DNA from: an uncultured Parabacteroides sp.
GTDB taxonomy: Bacteria > Bacteroidota > Bacteroidia > Bacteroidales > Tannerellaceae
Direction: 5' to 3'
DNA: 64,000 nucleotides
NCBI GenBank assembly: GCA_944325355.1
Contig: CALUZS010000006.1
Location: 62,001-126,000 of the forward strand
Part shown: positions 17,741 through 25,550 of the stretch, piece after piece
How positions within the stretch are numbered: position 1 is the stretch's first letter
Layout of the letters: every line of letters starts with the position of its first letter
The notes under the pieces: model-generated
Told to the model about the DNA's origin: nothing
The model's input: the letters and a program-made list of their open reading frames with translations, nothing else
Databases searched by the model: none
Position numbers and translations under genes: made by a program

Positions 17741-18304
17741 TTATCGTGTTTTGGCGCGGATGCGGCTCAAATTCACCTGCGAGATGCCGAGATAGGAGGC
17801 AATGATGCCGAGCGGAACGCGTTGGGTAATGTCCGGGTAATTAGCTATTAGTTCCTGGTACATCTCCGTTGAAGTTTTGAACTGACGGTTGATGAACAGC
17901 TGTTCGGTCTGGATGCAAGTACGTTCCACAAGTTTGCGGCCCCATGTTGCCAGGTGGATATCGGTTGTATATAACTCTTCCAGCCGCTCCAGTGTGATTT
18001 CAAATAGCTGGCTGTCCTCCAACAGTTCGATATTGGCATATTCATCCATCCCGGTGAAAAGCGTCTGCAAGGGAAATGCCACGTCTCCCTCTTTGCCGAA
18101 CCAGAAAGTTATCTCTTTGTCGTTTTTATACGTATATGCGCGGCAAATGCCATGTTTGATGAAATACGATTTGGTTTCCCGCCGTCCTTGTTTGTGCAGG
18201 AGGAAACGTTTCGGGTATTCCACTTCCGTTACCGACCGGATGAATTTGTCGAGTGATTCTTCCGGCAGGCGGTAGATATTATTCAGGATGTCGCTAATCT
18301 CCAT
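17741..18304 (-). CDS. Crp/Fnr family transcription regulator
   Basis: About 187 residues from the ATG at 18304 (MEISDILNNIYRLPEESLDK); a GTG eight codons upstream is an alternative. The N-terminal cyclic-nucleotide-binding-like beta-roll includes FIKHGICRAYTYKNDKEIT and FGKEGDVAFPLQTLFTG. The C-terminal winged helix ends with VPLGIIASYLGISQVNLSRI. No Fe-S cysteine cluster or heme residues are apparent, so the ligand is unknown. Bacteroidetes proteins of this type often control a neighbouring transporter or oxidoreductase; the SMR gene downstream is the obvious candidate. Confidence 0.85.
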   Translation of the reverse strand: MEISDILNNIYRLPEESLDKFIRSVTEVEYPKRFLLHKQGRRETKSYFIKHGICRAYTYKNDKEITFWFGKEGDVAFPLQTLFTGMDEYANIELLEDSQLFEITLERLEELYTTDIHLATWGRKLVERTCIQTEQLFINRQFKTSTEMYQELIANYPDITQRVPLGIIASYLGISQVNLSRIRAKTR

Positions 18305-18400
18305 ACGTCTGTAATCTTTTTGCCGCACGAAGATAGGAATTTTATGAATAGGTCCGAATGTTTTGGTCTGTCATGGAGGAGTGGAATGCCGTTTTTTCAG

Positions 18401-19075
18401 TTAATCAACCCATTTGTATCCGGTGCCGTAGATGTTTTTAATGCAGTCTTTTATGCCGGCTTCGGTAAGTTTTGCTTTCAGGTTTTTAATATGCGTGTAG
18501 ATGAAATCGTGGTTGTCTAACATGTCTGCCATGTCACCGCTCAGGTGCTCTGCGATGGCTGCTTTCGATACGACTTTGTTCCGGTTGCCGATAAAAAACA
18601 ACAGAAGCTCGTATTCCGTCCGGGTCAGTACGATATGGCGCTTGTTCGCAAACACAGTTTTACCCGGAAGATTGACTTCGATGCCATTGCTTTTCAACAG
18701 GTTGTTTGCCGTAAATTCTTTTCTGCGGATAATGGCGTAGATACGCATGCTTAGTTCTGCCAAGTGGAACGGTTTGGCAAGGTAGTCGTCCGCACCGATT
18801 TTCAGCCCTTTCACTTTATCGTCCAATGAATCTTTCGCCGAAATGATGATGACACCCACCGGATTCTGTTGGCGACGAATATTCTGTAAGATTTCCAGCC
18901 CATTGCCGCCTGGTAACATCAAGTCGAGCAGTACACAGTCGTAATCATACAGGTTTATTTTCTCGCGTGCGTCATTGTATGTGAACGCCTGTTCGCATAT
19001 ATAATTCTCGGAACTGAGGTAAGAAACGATGTTGTCCGACAATTCTTTTTCGTCTTCGATAATCAACAATTTCAT
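18401..19075 (-). CDS. OmpR-family response regulator (orphan)
   Basis: 224 residues. The receiver domain shows the acidic pair E7-D8, phospho-acceptor D51 (DCVLLDLMLPGG), Ser79 and Lys101 (DDYLAKPFHL). The C-terminal OmpR/PhoB winged helix spans about residues 125-224 (LTRTEYELLLFFIGNRNKVV; DFIYTHIKNLKAKL). All switch residues are intact, but no histidine kinase lies on either side, which is unusual for this family. It is divergent from the fimbria operon across a 576-bp control region. A TATTTTTG -7 box is at 19105-19098. Confidence 0.93.
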   Translation of the reverse strand: MKLLIIEDEKELSDNIVSYLSSENYICEQAFTYNDAREKINLYDYDCVLLDLMLPGGNGLEILQNIRRQQNPVGVIIISAKDSLDDKVKGLKIGADDYLAKPFHLAELSMRIYAIIRRKEFTANNLLKSNGIEVNLPGKTVFANKRHIVLTRTEYELLLFFIGNRNKVVSKAAIAEHLSGDMADMLDNHDFIYTHIKNLKAKLTEAGIKDCIKNIYGTGYKWVD

Positions 19076-19097
19076 TCCAGCATAAGTCTAACCGATA

Positions 19098-19105
19098 CAA
19101 AAATA
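19098..19105 (-). promoter_or_regulatory. -7 box (TATTTTTG) for the response regulator
   Basis: An exact TAnnTTTG match on the minus strand, 22 bp upstream of the ATG at 19075. No clear -33 element. Confidence 0.45.
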
Positions 19106-19166
19106 GAATATCGCTGATAAAAATAGGGAAGGAGTTTGTAGGAATTTTGAAGAACTCAGTTATTGT

Positions 19167-19224
19167 TTCCGGATTTCCCCGGATTCCCGGAAATTTTTGC
19201 GCATCATTTCCCGGAAATCCGGAA
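19167..19224. repeat. 12-bp inverted repeat with CCGGAAAT-rich spacer
   Basis: TTCCGGATTTCC (19167-19178) and its exact complement (19213-19224), 34 bp apart. A further TTCCCGGAAAT motif occurs twice in direct orientation inside the same stretch. A small open frame crossing it has no other support. The stretch could fold into a long stem-loop or hold regulator sites. Confidence 0.45.
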
Positions 19225-19391
19225 TATTTTGCAGAAATGTTGCCGGAAGTTTTACCAATGAAATGTGATAAACGATACTTTCTTTGTTCAGTGGAAATAT
19301 TGAAAGCCGCGGTTGGCTGCTTGTCGTTTTGGGTATGGTGTTTCCGGGAAAATTGTGCCTTTAGAAAGATATTCCGGGCAAATTTTTAGAA

Positions 19392-19412
19392 ATCTTTCTT
19401 ACTAAGAAAGAT
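19392..19412. promoter_or_regulatory. 21-bp palindrome, copy A of the TTCTTA-TAAGA element
   Basis: ATCTTTCTTA and its exact complement around a central C. Its right 16 bases (19397-19412) are repeated in perfect inverted orientation at 19610-19625. The element has 7-bp arms (ATCTTTC/GAAAGAT) around a TTACTAA core whose centre is asymmetric. It may be a recombinase site or a regulator operator. Confidence 0.6.
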
Positions 19413-19427
19413 ACTTTTGCAAAAGTA
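19412..19427. promoter_or_regulatory. Palindrome carrying a -7 box on both strands
   Basis: TACTTTTGCAAAAGTA is a perfect 16-bp palindrome and gives an exact TAnnTTTG -7 box in each direction. It abuts palindrome copy A. No -33 TTTG is correctly spaced on either side, so an activator or DNA inversion may be needed for use. Confidence 0.5.
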
Positions 19428-19554
19428 GAAATTTTATTTTTAATAGAGCGTTTGAAAATACGACTTTTTTCCAAATAAAAAAGCATTTGTTTGAAAATGT
19501 TTAACCAAAAGGAATTGCAACTGCTTAAAATACAGCGGAAAATAAATGAAAATA

Positions 19555-19571
19555 TTTTCTTAGTAAGAGAA
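19555..19571. promoter_or_regulatory. Copy B of the TTCTTA-TAAGA element
   Basis: TTTTCTTAGTAAGAGAA with core TTAGTAA, centred at 19563, 161 bp after copy A. The core orientation is opposite to copy A and the same as copy C. Confidence 0.5.
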
Positions 19572-19609
19572 GTTTATAGAAATATTTTTACAAGAAGATC
19601 CAAAGAAAC

Positions 19610-19628
19610 ATCTTTCTTAGTAAGAGAG
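19610..19628. promoter_or_regulatory. Copy C of the TTCTTA-TAAGA element, just upstream of the fimbria operon
   Basis: ATCTTTCTTAGTAAGA (19610-19625) is the exact inverted repeat of 19397-19412, and ends 26 bp before the first start codon of the operon. Copies A and C enclose 197 bp. Confidence 0.6.
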
Positions 19629-19651
19629 GGAATAAAAAACGGTAAGTTAAA

Positions 19652-20932
19652 ATGCGAGCTAAGAATTTAATATTATTAGGATTAGTGCTGCTCGGAACTA
19701 TCCAGGTATTCGGTCAAGAAGTCAGGAAAGAAATTTATGTCAATTTCCGTGTCGGGAAGGGTGTATTGGATACAACTTATTTGGATAATGCGGCGCGTTT
19801 GTCGGAAGCAGTATCCTTTTTGGAGAATGTGAAAAGAGATACGACACTCACCTTGGTGGAGGTGACTTTTTGTGGTTCGGCTTCACCCGATGGCTCTCTT
19901 TTAATCAACAGGCGATTGGCAAAAGAGCGTTGTCTGGCGTTGGAGAATTATTTACGCGAATACATTGTTCTTCCGGACAGTCTCATTACCCGGTGCGACG
20001 ATGTGTTTGCCTGGGAGTATTTGGCGCGTTTGGTGGAAGAATCCGACATGCCGCATAAGGACGAAGCGGTGGATGTGTTGCGTAACGTCCCGGAGTTTAC
20101 CTATAACAGCCGGGGAGTGATGGTGGACAGCAAGAAGAAACATTTGATGGAGTTGCAGTACGGACGCACTTGGTTTTACATGCTGGAACATTTTTATCCG
20201 AAGATACGTAATGCGGGAGCTCTATTTGTGACTGTCCGGCAGAAGCCGGTAGCTGTTCCTGAACCTCCGAAAGAAGACACCGTCGTGCAGGTAGCTCCTC
20301 CGGTCGATACGGTTGCCGTAGTACAAGAACCGGATACGGTCGTGGCAGAACCGGCGGCTAAGAAACCTTTCTATATGGCAGTCAAGACGAATATGCTTTA
20401 TGATGTGCTGACGGTTCCTAACCTCGGCGTGGAATTTTATTTGGGAAAGAATTGGTCGATTGCCGGCAACTGGATGTACAGCTGGTGGAATAGCAACAAA
20501 AAACACCGCTATTGGCGTTTCTACGGCGGAGATATTTCCATCCGTAAATGGTTGGGTAAGAAAGCTGCCGAGAAACCGTTGACAGGGCATCACTTGGGGG
20601 TTATCGGACAGATATTCACTTACGACTTTGAATGGGGCGGAACCGGTTACATCGGTGGTAAGCCCGGAGGGTCGCTTTGGGAAAGCCCCAACTATGCTGT
20701 CGGTTTGGAATACGGATATTCGTTGCCGGTAGCCAAACGTCTGAACATCGATTTCTCCATTGCTGTAGGTTACTGGGGAGGTACATATTACACATATAAA
20801 CCGTTAGACGACCACTATGTATGGGATTCGACCAAGAAACGTCATTGGTTTGGTCCTACCAAAGCGGAGATATCCCTGATATGGCTGATTGGACGGGGGA
20901 ACACGAATAACGGGAAAGGAGGTATGAAATGA
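19652..20932 (+). CDS. DUF3575 domain outer-membrane protein of a fimbria locus
   Basis: 426 residues with a signal peptide (MRAKNLILLGLVLLGTIQVF, then GQ). Residues about 25-190 resemble an OmpA-like peptidoglycan-binding fold (VEVTFCGSASPDGSLLINRR, AKERCLALENYL). A Pro/Val-rich linker (about 200-240) follows, then the DUF3575 beta-barrel-like domain (FYMAVKTNMLYDVLTVPNLG; WSIAGNWMYSWW; GLEYGYSLPVAKR). DUF3575 genes commonly lead Mfa/FimA-type loci in Bacteroidales and are thought to serve assembly or anchoring. It overlaps the next gene by 4 bp. Expression is probably set by the palindromic region upstream. Confidence 0.85.
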   Translation: MRAKNLILLGLVLLGTIQVFGQEVRKEIYVNFRVGKGVLDTTYLDNAARLSEAVSFLENVKRDTTLTLVEVTFCGSASPDGSLLINRRLAKERCLALENYLREYIVLPDSLITRCDDVFAWEYLARLVEESDMPHKDEAVDVLRNVPEFTYNSRGVMVDSKKKHLMELQYGRTWFYMLEHFYPKIRNAGALFVTVRQKPVAVPEPPKEDTVVQVAPPVDTVAVVQEPDTVVAEPAAKKPFYMAVKTNMLYDVLTVPNLGVEFYLGKNWSIAGNWMYSWWNSNKKHRYWRFYGGDISIRKWLGKKAAEKPLTGHHLGVIGQIFTYDFEWGGTGYIGGKPGGSLWESPNYAVGLEYGYSLPVAKRLNIDFSIAVGYWGGTYYTYKPLDDHYVWDSTKKRHWFGPTKAEISLIWLIGRGNTNNGKGGMK

Positions 20933-21981
20933 AAAGATATGCAGTAAAGGCGGAAGCGGTACCTCTGTTTGCCGGAGTGTTGGCGTTGTTTGCCTCTTGC
21001 GAACATAAGGATTTGTGTTTCGACCACGAGGAACATGCCTTGAAATCGGAAGTGCTTATCAAAGCGGTCTACGAGAAAGAGTGGGAACATACGTGCGACA
21101 ACGGTCCCGATTGGAAAAATTACGAAGATTGGGAGGAAGATTTCGGTATGGAGTATGATTCGCTTTTGCCTGTTAATCCGGACGGGCTGCGTGTTCAGGT
21201 ATATAACGAAGACGGAACCAACAATGTGCTGAACATCGCTCCGGGAGGGGGCATCGTGCAGATGCGACCGGGCGAACACTCCCTGCTCCTTTATAACAAC
21301 GATACGGAATACATTGTGTTCGACGACATGAACTCGTATGCGGAAGCGCGCGCGACAACCCGTACGCGTACCCGTTCGACCTATATGGGTAATTCGTATA
21401 TGGAAAGTGACAATGAGGAGAATACGGTGAGCGAACCGGACATGCTTTACGGTAATTATGTGGATGAATATATGGCGGAACGTCGTGCTGAACCGGACGT
21501 GTTGTCGGTCACCATGCATCCGTTGGTGTTCTGCTATCTGGTACGTTACGAGTTCAGCCACGGACTGGAGTATGTGGCATTGGCGCGCGGCGCACTGGCT
21601 GGCATGGCAGGGGCAGTTTACCTGAATAGCGGACGTACTTCCGGAGAAAGCGCCACTGTGTTGTATGATTGCACATTGGAAGATTTCGGGGCACAGGCGT
21701 GTGTCCATTCGTTCGGGATACCCGATTACCCGAACGAGCTCTATTCGATACGGGCTGGTGAACGTACGTATGCCTTGAATCTGGAGGTGCGGTTGAAAAA
21801 CGGTAAAATCAAATCGTTCGATTTCGATGTGACCGACCAGGTAGAGGTGCAACCGCAGGGTGGCGTTATTGTGGTGAGCGGCATCGAAATCTCCGATGAA
21901 GAGGGGGAAAGTGGAGGTTCCGGCTTCGATGTGGATATTGACGATTGGGGCGAATACGAAGACATAGAACTTCCTCTTTAG
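20929..21981 (+). CDS. DUF5119 domain lipoprotein of a fimbria locus
   Basis: 350 residues. The lipobox-like LFASC near residue 22 and the following EHKDLCFDHEEHALKSEV are characteristic of DUF5119, a Bacteroidetes lipoprotein family found with DUF3575 and fimbrillins. The middle holds strands of an Mfa-like fold (VMPLVFCYLVRYEF-type; VYLNSGRTSGESATVLYDC) and a short Arg/Thr-rich stretch (TTRTRTRSTYMG). The C-terminus is acidic and Gly-rich. It starts inside the stop of the DUF3575 gene (ATGA), so the two are translationally coupled. Role: minor or anchor subunit, inferred. Confidence 0.8.
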   Translation: MKRYAVKAEAVPLFAGVLALFASCEHKDLCFDHEEHALKSEVLIKAVYEKEWEHTCDNGPDWKNYEDWEEDFGMEYDSLLPVNPDGLRVQVYNEDGTNNVLNIAPGGGIVQMRPGEHSLLLYNNDTEYIVFDDMNSYAEARATTRTRTRSTYMGNSYMESDNEENTVSEPDMLYGNYVDEYMAERRAEPDVLSVTMHPLVFCYLVRYEFSHGLEYVALARGALAGMAGAVYLNSGRTSGESATVLYDCTLEDFGAQACVHSFGIPDYPNELYSIRAGERTYALNLEVRLKNGKIKSFDFDVTDQVEVQPQGGVIVVSGIEISDEEGESGGSGFDVDIDDWGEYEDIELPL

Positions 21982-22021
21982 GATAGAACCTTATTAACTA
22001 ACTATATAAATTTTTGTCGAA

Positions 22022-23044
22022 ATGAAAAAAGTATTTTTTTTAGGAATTGCAGCGGCTGCCATGTTGGCGAGTTGCAGCAACGATGAAACTGTGAAAATCT
22101 CTCAGTCGGGGGCTATCGGTTTCAGCAATACGTTTGTAAACAACGGAACACGTAGTATCTCGGATCCGAGTTCCACTGCTTTGAATTTGCAATCTTTCGA
22201 TGTGTATGGCTTTACACAGCTCGGGCAGATTTTTGACGGGACTACCGTATCAAAAGGTGGCAGCGGTTGGACTTACACTCCAATACAATATTGGGTGGAA
22301 GGCAATACCTATACATTCGGAGCTGTTGCGCCTGCGGGTACTGGCGTTAACGGTGAAGCTTTAACGAATGGCAAGGTTACGATGTCCATTCCGTTTACCA
22401 GTGACGGTACAACAGACCTGCTTCATGCAGCACCTGCAGCTATTGAGGCTGATGCCGATTTCATTGCAAGTCCGCAACCGGTAGCTTTGACTTTCAGCCA
22501 CCAACTGTCGAAAGTGAAATTTTCATTTGAAAATGCAGTAGGCGAGGGTTACAATGTGAAAGTTACAAACATTAAGATTACCAACGCAAAGGGAACAGGT
22601 ACGTTAACCGTAGCTGACGGTAGAGATAATGCTTGGAGCGCACAAGCAGGGTCATTGGAGCTGGCATTTGGTAATGCCGTTGCAGATGGTGATGATACTG
22701 ATGCAGACCCTATTGCAAACGGAGGAGAAGCTGAAAGCTACAACGAAATGTTGTTAATACCGACAACTGACGCTGAATCTTATACCGTAACGTTTACGGC
22801 TGAATTATTGCAGGGAGCGGTCTCTTTGGGTTCATGGGATCACACAGCGACAATCTCTGGCGTTGAACTGAAACTCGGCTACTGTTATGATTTTAAGGCT
22901 GAGCTGAACGAAAAGAACATTGTTGTAGATCCGGATGACCCGGATGCTGAACTCAAACCGATTGAATTTAAGGTTTCCGGAGTTGAAGACTGGAATCAAA
23001 CAGATCGAGACCAGACAGTTGATATTCCTACTGGAGGACAATAA
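22022..23044 (+). CDS. Fimbrillin family (Mfa-like) lipoprotein, likely major shaft subunit
   Basis: 340 residues. MKKVFFLGIAAAAMLASCSN is a lipoprotein signal with Cys near residue 18. The N-terminal fimbrillin pattern follows (AIGFSNTFVNNGTRSISDPS; VYGFTQLGQIFDG; YWVEGNTYTFGAVAP; FSHQLSKVKFSFEN). Fimbrillins are exported, lipidated, trimmed by an Arg-specific protease and polymerised by donor-strand exchange; GTRSI near residue 44 would be a suitable trimming site. The tail (VEDWNQTDRDQTVDIPTGGQ) matches the usual GW-like ending of the family. It is followed by a hairpin at 23072-23097 before the large tip-like gene, a layout that would raise the amount of this subunit. Confidence 0.85.
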   Translation: MKKVFFLGIAAAAMLASCSNDETVKISQSGAIGFSNTFVNNGTRSISDPSSTALNLQSFDVYGFTQLGQIFDGTTVSKGGSGWTYTPIQYWVEGNTYTFGAVAPAGTGVNGEALTNGKVTMSIPFTSDGTTDLLHAAPAAIEADADFIASPQPVALTFSHQLSKVKFSFENAVGEGYNVKVTNIKITNAKGTGTLTVADGRDNAWSAQAGSLELAFGNAVADGDDTDADPIANGGEAESYNEMLLIPTTDAESYTVTFTAELLQGAVSLGSWDHTATISGVELKLGYCYDFKAELNEKNIVVDPDDPDAELKPIEFKVSGVEDWNQTDRDQTVDIPTGGQ

Positions 23045-23071
23045 TTCCTGAAAGACGGAATTGAAACAGGG

Positions 23072-23097
23072 TGTAAGGGGTTGAATGTCCCCTTACA
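23072..23097 (+). terminator. Intercistronic hairpin after the fimbrillin gene
   Basis: TGTAAGGGG (23072-23080) pairs perfectly with CCCCTTACA (23089-23097), 8-base loop, no T-run behind it. It lies in the 110-bp gap between the fimbrillin and tip-like genes and probably acts as a message stabiliser or partial terminator. Confidence 0.5.
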
Positions 23098-23154
23098 TTC
23101 ACTAATCGCCGCGACGGATGGGCTTTCACGGCGGAAGATATAAAACTGAAAGAT

Positions 23155-25371
23155 ATGAAAGCATATAGAAATCGGAATTGGATAGCAGGCAGGATAGCGG
23201 CATTATGGGCATGCCTGCTGCTCTTCTCGTGTAACAACGATGAGATTCTTGAGACGGGTAACAAAGGGGATGGCTGCGGCAATATTTGTTTCGGCGTATC
23301 GTCCGGTGAAAGTGTGCAAACGAGGGGAGGAACAGCAGCAGACAAGGATAGCTATACTGCCGGTCGTTTTGTGCTGCGCTCGGACAATTCGGATGACACG
23401 CTTTGTGTCCGTACCGTTGTTTCCGACGGTATCGATATCGCAACCTTTGCAGGAGAGACACCGGTGACGCGTTCGGCTCCCATCACGTCGCTCGACACGT
23501 ATGGCGCATTCCATGTGCTGGCTTACTGGACGAAGGGCGGTTCGCTGGTGGAATCGCAGTTCTATATGGATGAAGATGTCACCAATAAAGGAAACAATCT
23601 CTGGAGCAGTGATAATGTTTACTATTGGCCTGGAGCGGAATCCTCTCTCCAGTTTTATGCCTGGGCACCGGTATATGCCGGATTCACATCTATGCCGACA
23701 GTTCCTTCGGAAGGTGCGCTTCTCGGATATACGGTTCCTGCGGAGGTAGCGAACCAGAAAGATGTTGTTGTAGCAGGTCCGGCTGAGACACCCGGTGATC
23801 ATAATGCTGTGCAGCCGCTTACCTTCCGTCATATCTGTACGGCAGTGAAATTTGCGGTGGGTAGCCAGATGCAGCTGGGTACCATCAAACGTGTGGCACT
23901 GAAGGGCGTCCGGACAAGCGGTACCTACAACATGGCAAACGATACGTGGAGCTTGACGAATACGACAGGCGATTTCACGCAAACATTGGATAAAACGATG
24001 AACGGAACGGAAGCGGCTGGCACTGAAATTACGACAGCCGACCAGACTTTCATGATGCTTCCGCAAGAGCAGTTGCCGGAAGGGGCAACCGTGGAGGTGG
24101 TATTTGCCGACAATACAACGGGTACCGAACGCACACTCACTGCTCCCATCGCAGGAACGGAGTGGCCGCAAGGAAAAACTGTGACCTACCGCCTTTCCAT
24201 CACTCCGGAGTATGATATGTCCATTACATGTGAAAATGACAAGGTGGATGCTCATGTTGGTATTGAAGAAATAAAGATTGAGGCTGATGGTCCTTGGGTA
24301 CTGTCTTCTGATGTGGACTGGCTTACATTCACAGACTGGTCATATGATACAAGCAAGCCGGAAGAGAGACCTTTGGGACACCGCGGATATTGGATTCGCT
24401 CGGAACGTGGAAATAAGACATTCAGCGGAAGCGGTAACATGACGCTGTATGCATATTATGATGAAAATTTAGGAGATGCAAGCCGTACGGCAAACGTAAC
24501 CCTGACCTATCCCGGTACATCTAAAGTGGGCGCACAGAAGACCGTTACCCAATACTACCCAGCATGGAGTGGCAATGCCGGATACGAACGCTTCGAAGAA
24601 GACCACCGTTGGGAGGAAGATGGCTCGCCGACTTTCACTTATCCTTTCGGGTTTGCGTGGGATAGAAAAGTGAAGTTTACAGCCGAACCCAAAGTTGATA
24701 TATTTAACTTCTCTTTTAGAGACTTATTGGGTGCCTATGTATTCCTTTATATAGCGAATAACGCAATTGAAAATTATGGTGCGAGCGACTATGTGACAGT
24801 TGAAGAAAATTCAGCTTGGTGGTCGTTAGGTCTTACATATAGAACAACCGTAACTATTGACTATTCGAAATTCAACGCGATCGGCGATCAGGTTACTCCG
24901 GACGACGGACTTACCAATACACGTAATCTGTACGGATTCCAAAACATAGGACAGATTTCAGCCATAGAAAATGTACTGCGAGATAATGCGGTCGGTAATT
25001 TTGAGGAGGAAGTAATCAATGATTCTCATGGTAATATTCCTGTTGACCAATTTGTGGCCCGCCGTATTGCCATGAAAAACGAGTTCCAAAAGGAACTTAG
25101 AGAAGAAACAGTGCAAGGAGAAACTATACGTTACTATGAAGCAGTGATTGATGTAAATGCCATCCACTGGTATCTTCCTGCAAGCAACGAACAGGCTTCC
25201 TTGAAAACAGGTCTGGGTGAAGGCGACGAACCGTTGGAAGGCGAGTATTGGAGCTCCACTGCCGTAAGCGACAATACTAATGCTTATAAATACACTCCCG
25301 ACGGCACCCTAAATACAGAGGACAGAATGGTGCCGCATAAAATGCGTGCAGCCGTAAGAAAGCCCAATTGA
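23155..25371 (+). CDS. Large fimbrillin-family lipoprotein with C-terminal adhesin-like domain (putative tip)
   Basis: 738 residues. Lipobox LLFSC near residue 24, then a Mfa-like domain to about residue 350 (VTRSAPITSLDTYGAFHVLA; VYYWPGAESSLQFYAWAP; LTFRHICTAVKFAVG). Next comes a BACON-like Ig module, about 360-465 (IKIEADGPWVLSSDVDWLTF). The C-terminal part ends with WYLPASNEQASLK, YWSSTAVSDN and MRAAVRKPN, resembling the DUF1566/FISUMP-type domain of fimbrial tip proteins. It is last in the operon and is followed by a strong terminator. Tip or anchor function is inferred from position and architecture; the domain calls are by eye. Confidence 0.7.
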   Translation: MKAYRNRNWIAGRIAALWACLLLFSCNNDEILETGNKGDGCGNICFGVSSGESVQTRGGTAADKDSYTAGRFVLRSDNSDDTLCVRTVVSDGIDIATFAGETPVTRSAPITSLDTYGAFHVLAYWTKGGSLVESQFYMDEDVTNKGNNLWSSDNVYYWPGAESSLQFYAWAPVYAGFTSMPTVPSEGALLGYTVPAEVANQKDVVVAGPAETPGDHNAVQPLTFRHICTAVKFAVGSQMQLGTIKRVALKGVRTSGTYNMANDTWSLTNTTGDFTQTLDKTMNGTEAAGTEITTADQTFMMLPQEQLPEGATVEVVFADNTTGTERTLTAPIAGTEWPQGKTVTYRLSITPEYDMSITCENDKVDAHVGIEEIKIEADGPWVLSSDVDWLTFTDWSYDTSKPEERPLGHRGYWIRSERGNKTFSGSGNMTLYAYYDENLGDASRTANVTLTYPGTSKVGAQKTVTQYYPAWSGNAGYERFEEDHRWEEDGSPTFTYPFGFAWDRKVKFTAEPKVDIFNFSFRDLLGAYVFLYIANNAIENYGASDYVTVEENSAWWSLGLTYRTTVTIDYSKFNAIGDQVTPDDGLTNTRNLYGFQNIGQISAIENVLRDNAVGNFEEEVINDSHGNIPVDQFVARRIAMKNEFQKELREETVQGETIRYYEAVIDVNAIHWYLPASNEQASLKTGLGEGDEPLEGEYWSSTAVSDNTNAYKYTPDGTLNTEDRMVPHKMRAAVRKPN

Positions 25372-25482
25372 TCCTATTACAATAAGTTTTATTATCTTAT
25401 ATTCTTCCCGACAAGCTAAATGTAAACCTGCATGTTCGGGCAGTGCGTCGGAGATAAAGGAGATTTGTAGTAGATAATAATT

Positions 25483-25514
25483 AAAAAGGATATGGCATTG
25501 CCATATCCTTTTTT
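25483..25514 (+). terminator. Bidirectional terminator between the fimbria operon and araC-type gene
   Basis: A 14-bp stem (AAAAAGGATATGGC pairing with GCCATATCCTTTTT) with a 3-base loop, A-run before and T-run after. It closes the fimbria operon and, in reverse, the AraC-family gene whose stop is at 25551. Confidence 0.85.
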
Positions 25515-25550
25515 TGTCGTTTGTCGGTACAGACTGGTGCACCTCGTATA

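Noticed and set aside
19147..19389. Open frame of 80 codons in the fimbria control region
   Set aside because: It lies on top of the CCGGAAAT inverted repeats, has unusual composition (many Phe, Cys and Pro-Gly), and no family resemblance. The open frame is better explained by the repeat.
19392..19628. Transposon or IS terminal inverted repeats
   Set aside because: The enclosed 197 bp encode nothing, and the sites are internally palindromic, which suits a recombinase or regulator site more than IS ends.
23203..24255. Open frame of 350 codons antisense to the tip-like gene
   Set aside because: Rich in Arg, Cys and His with no motif; the plus-strand lipoprotein has clear domains.
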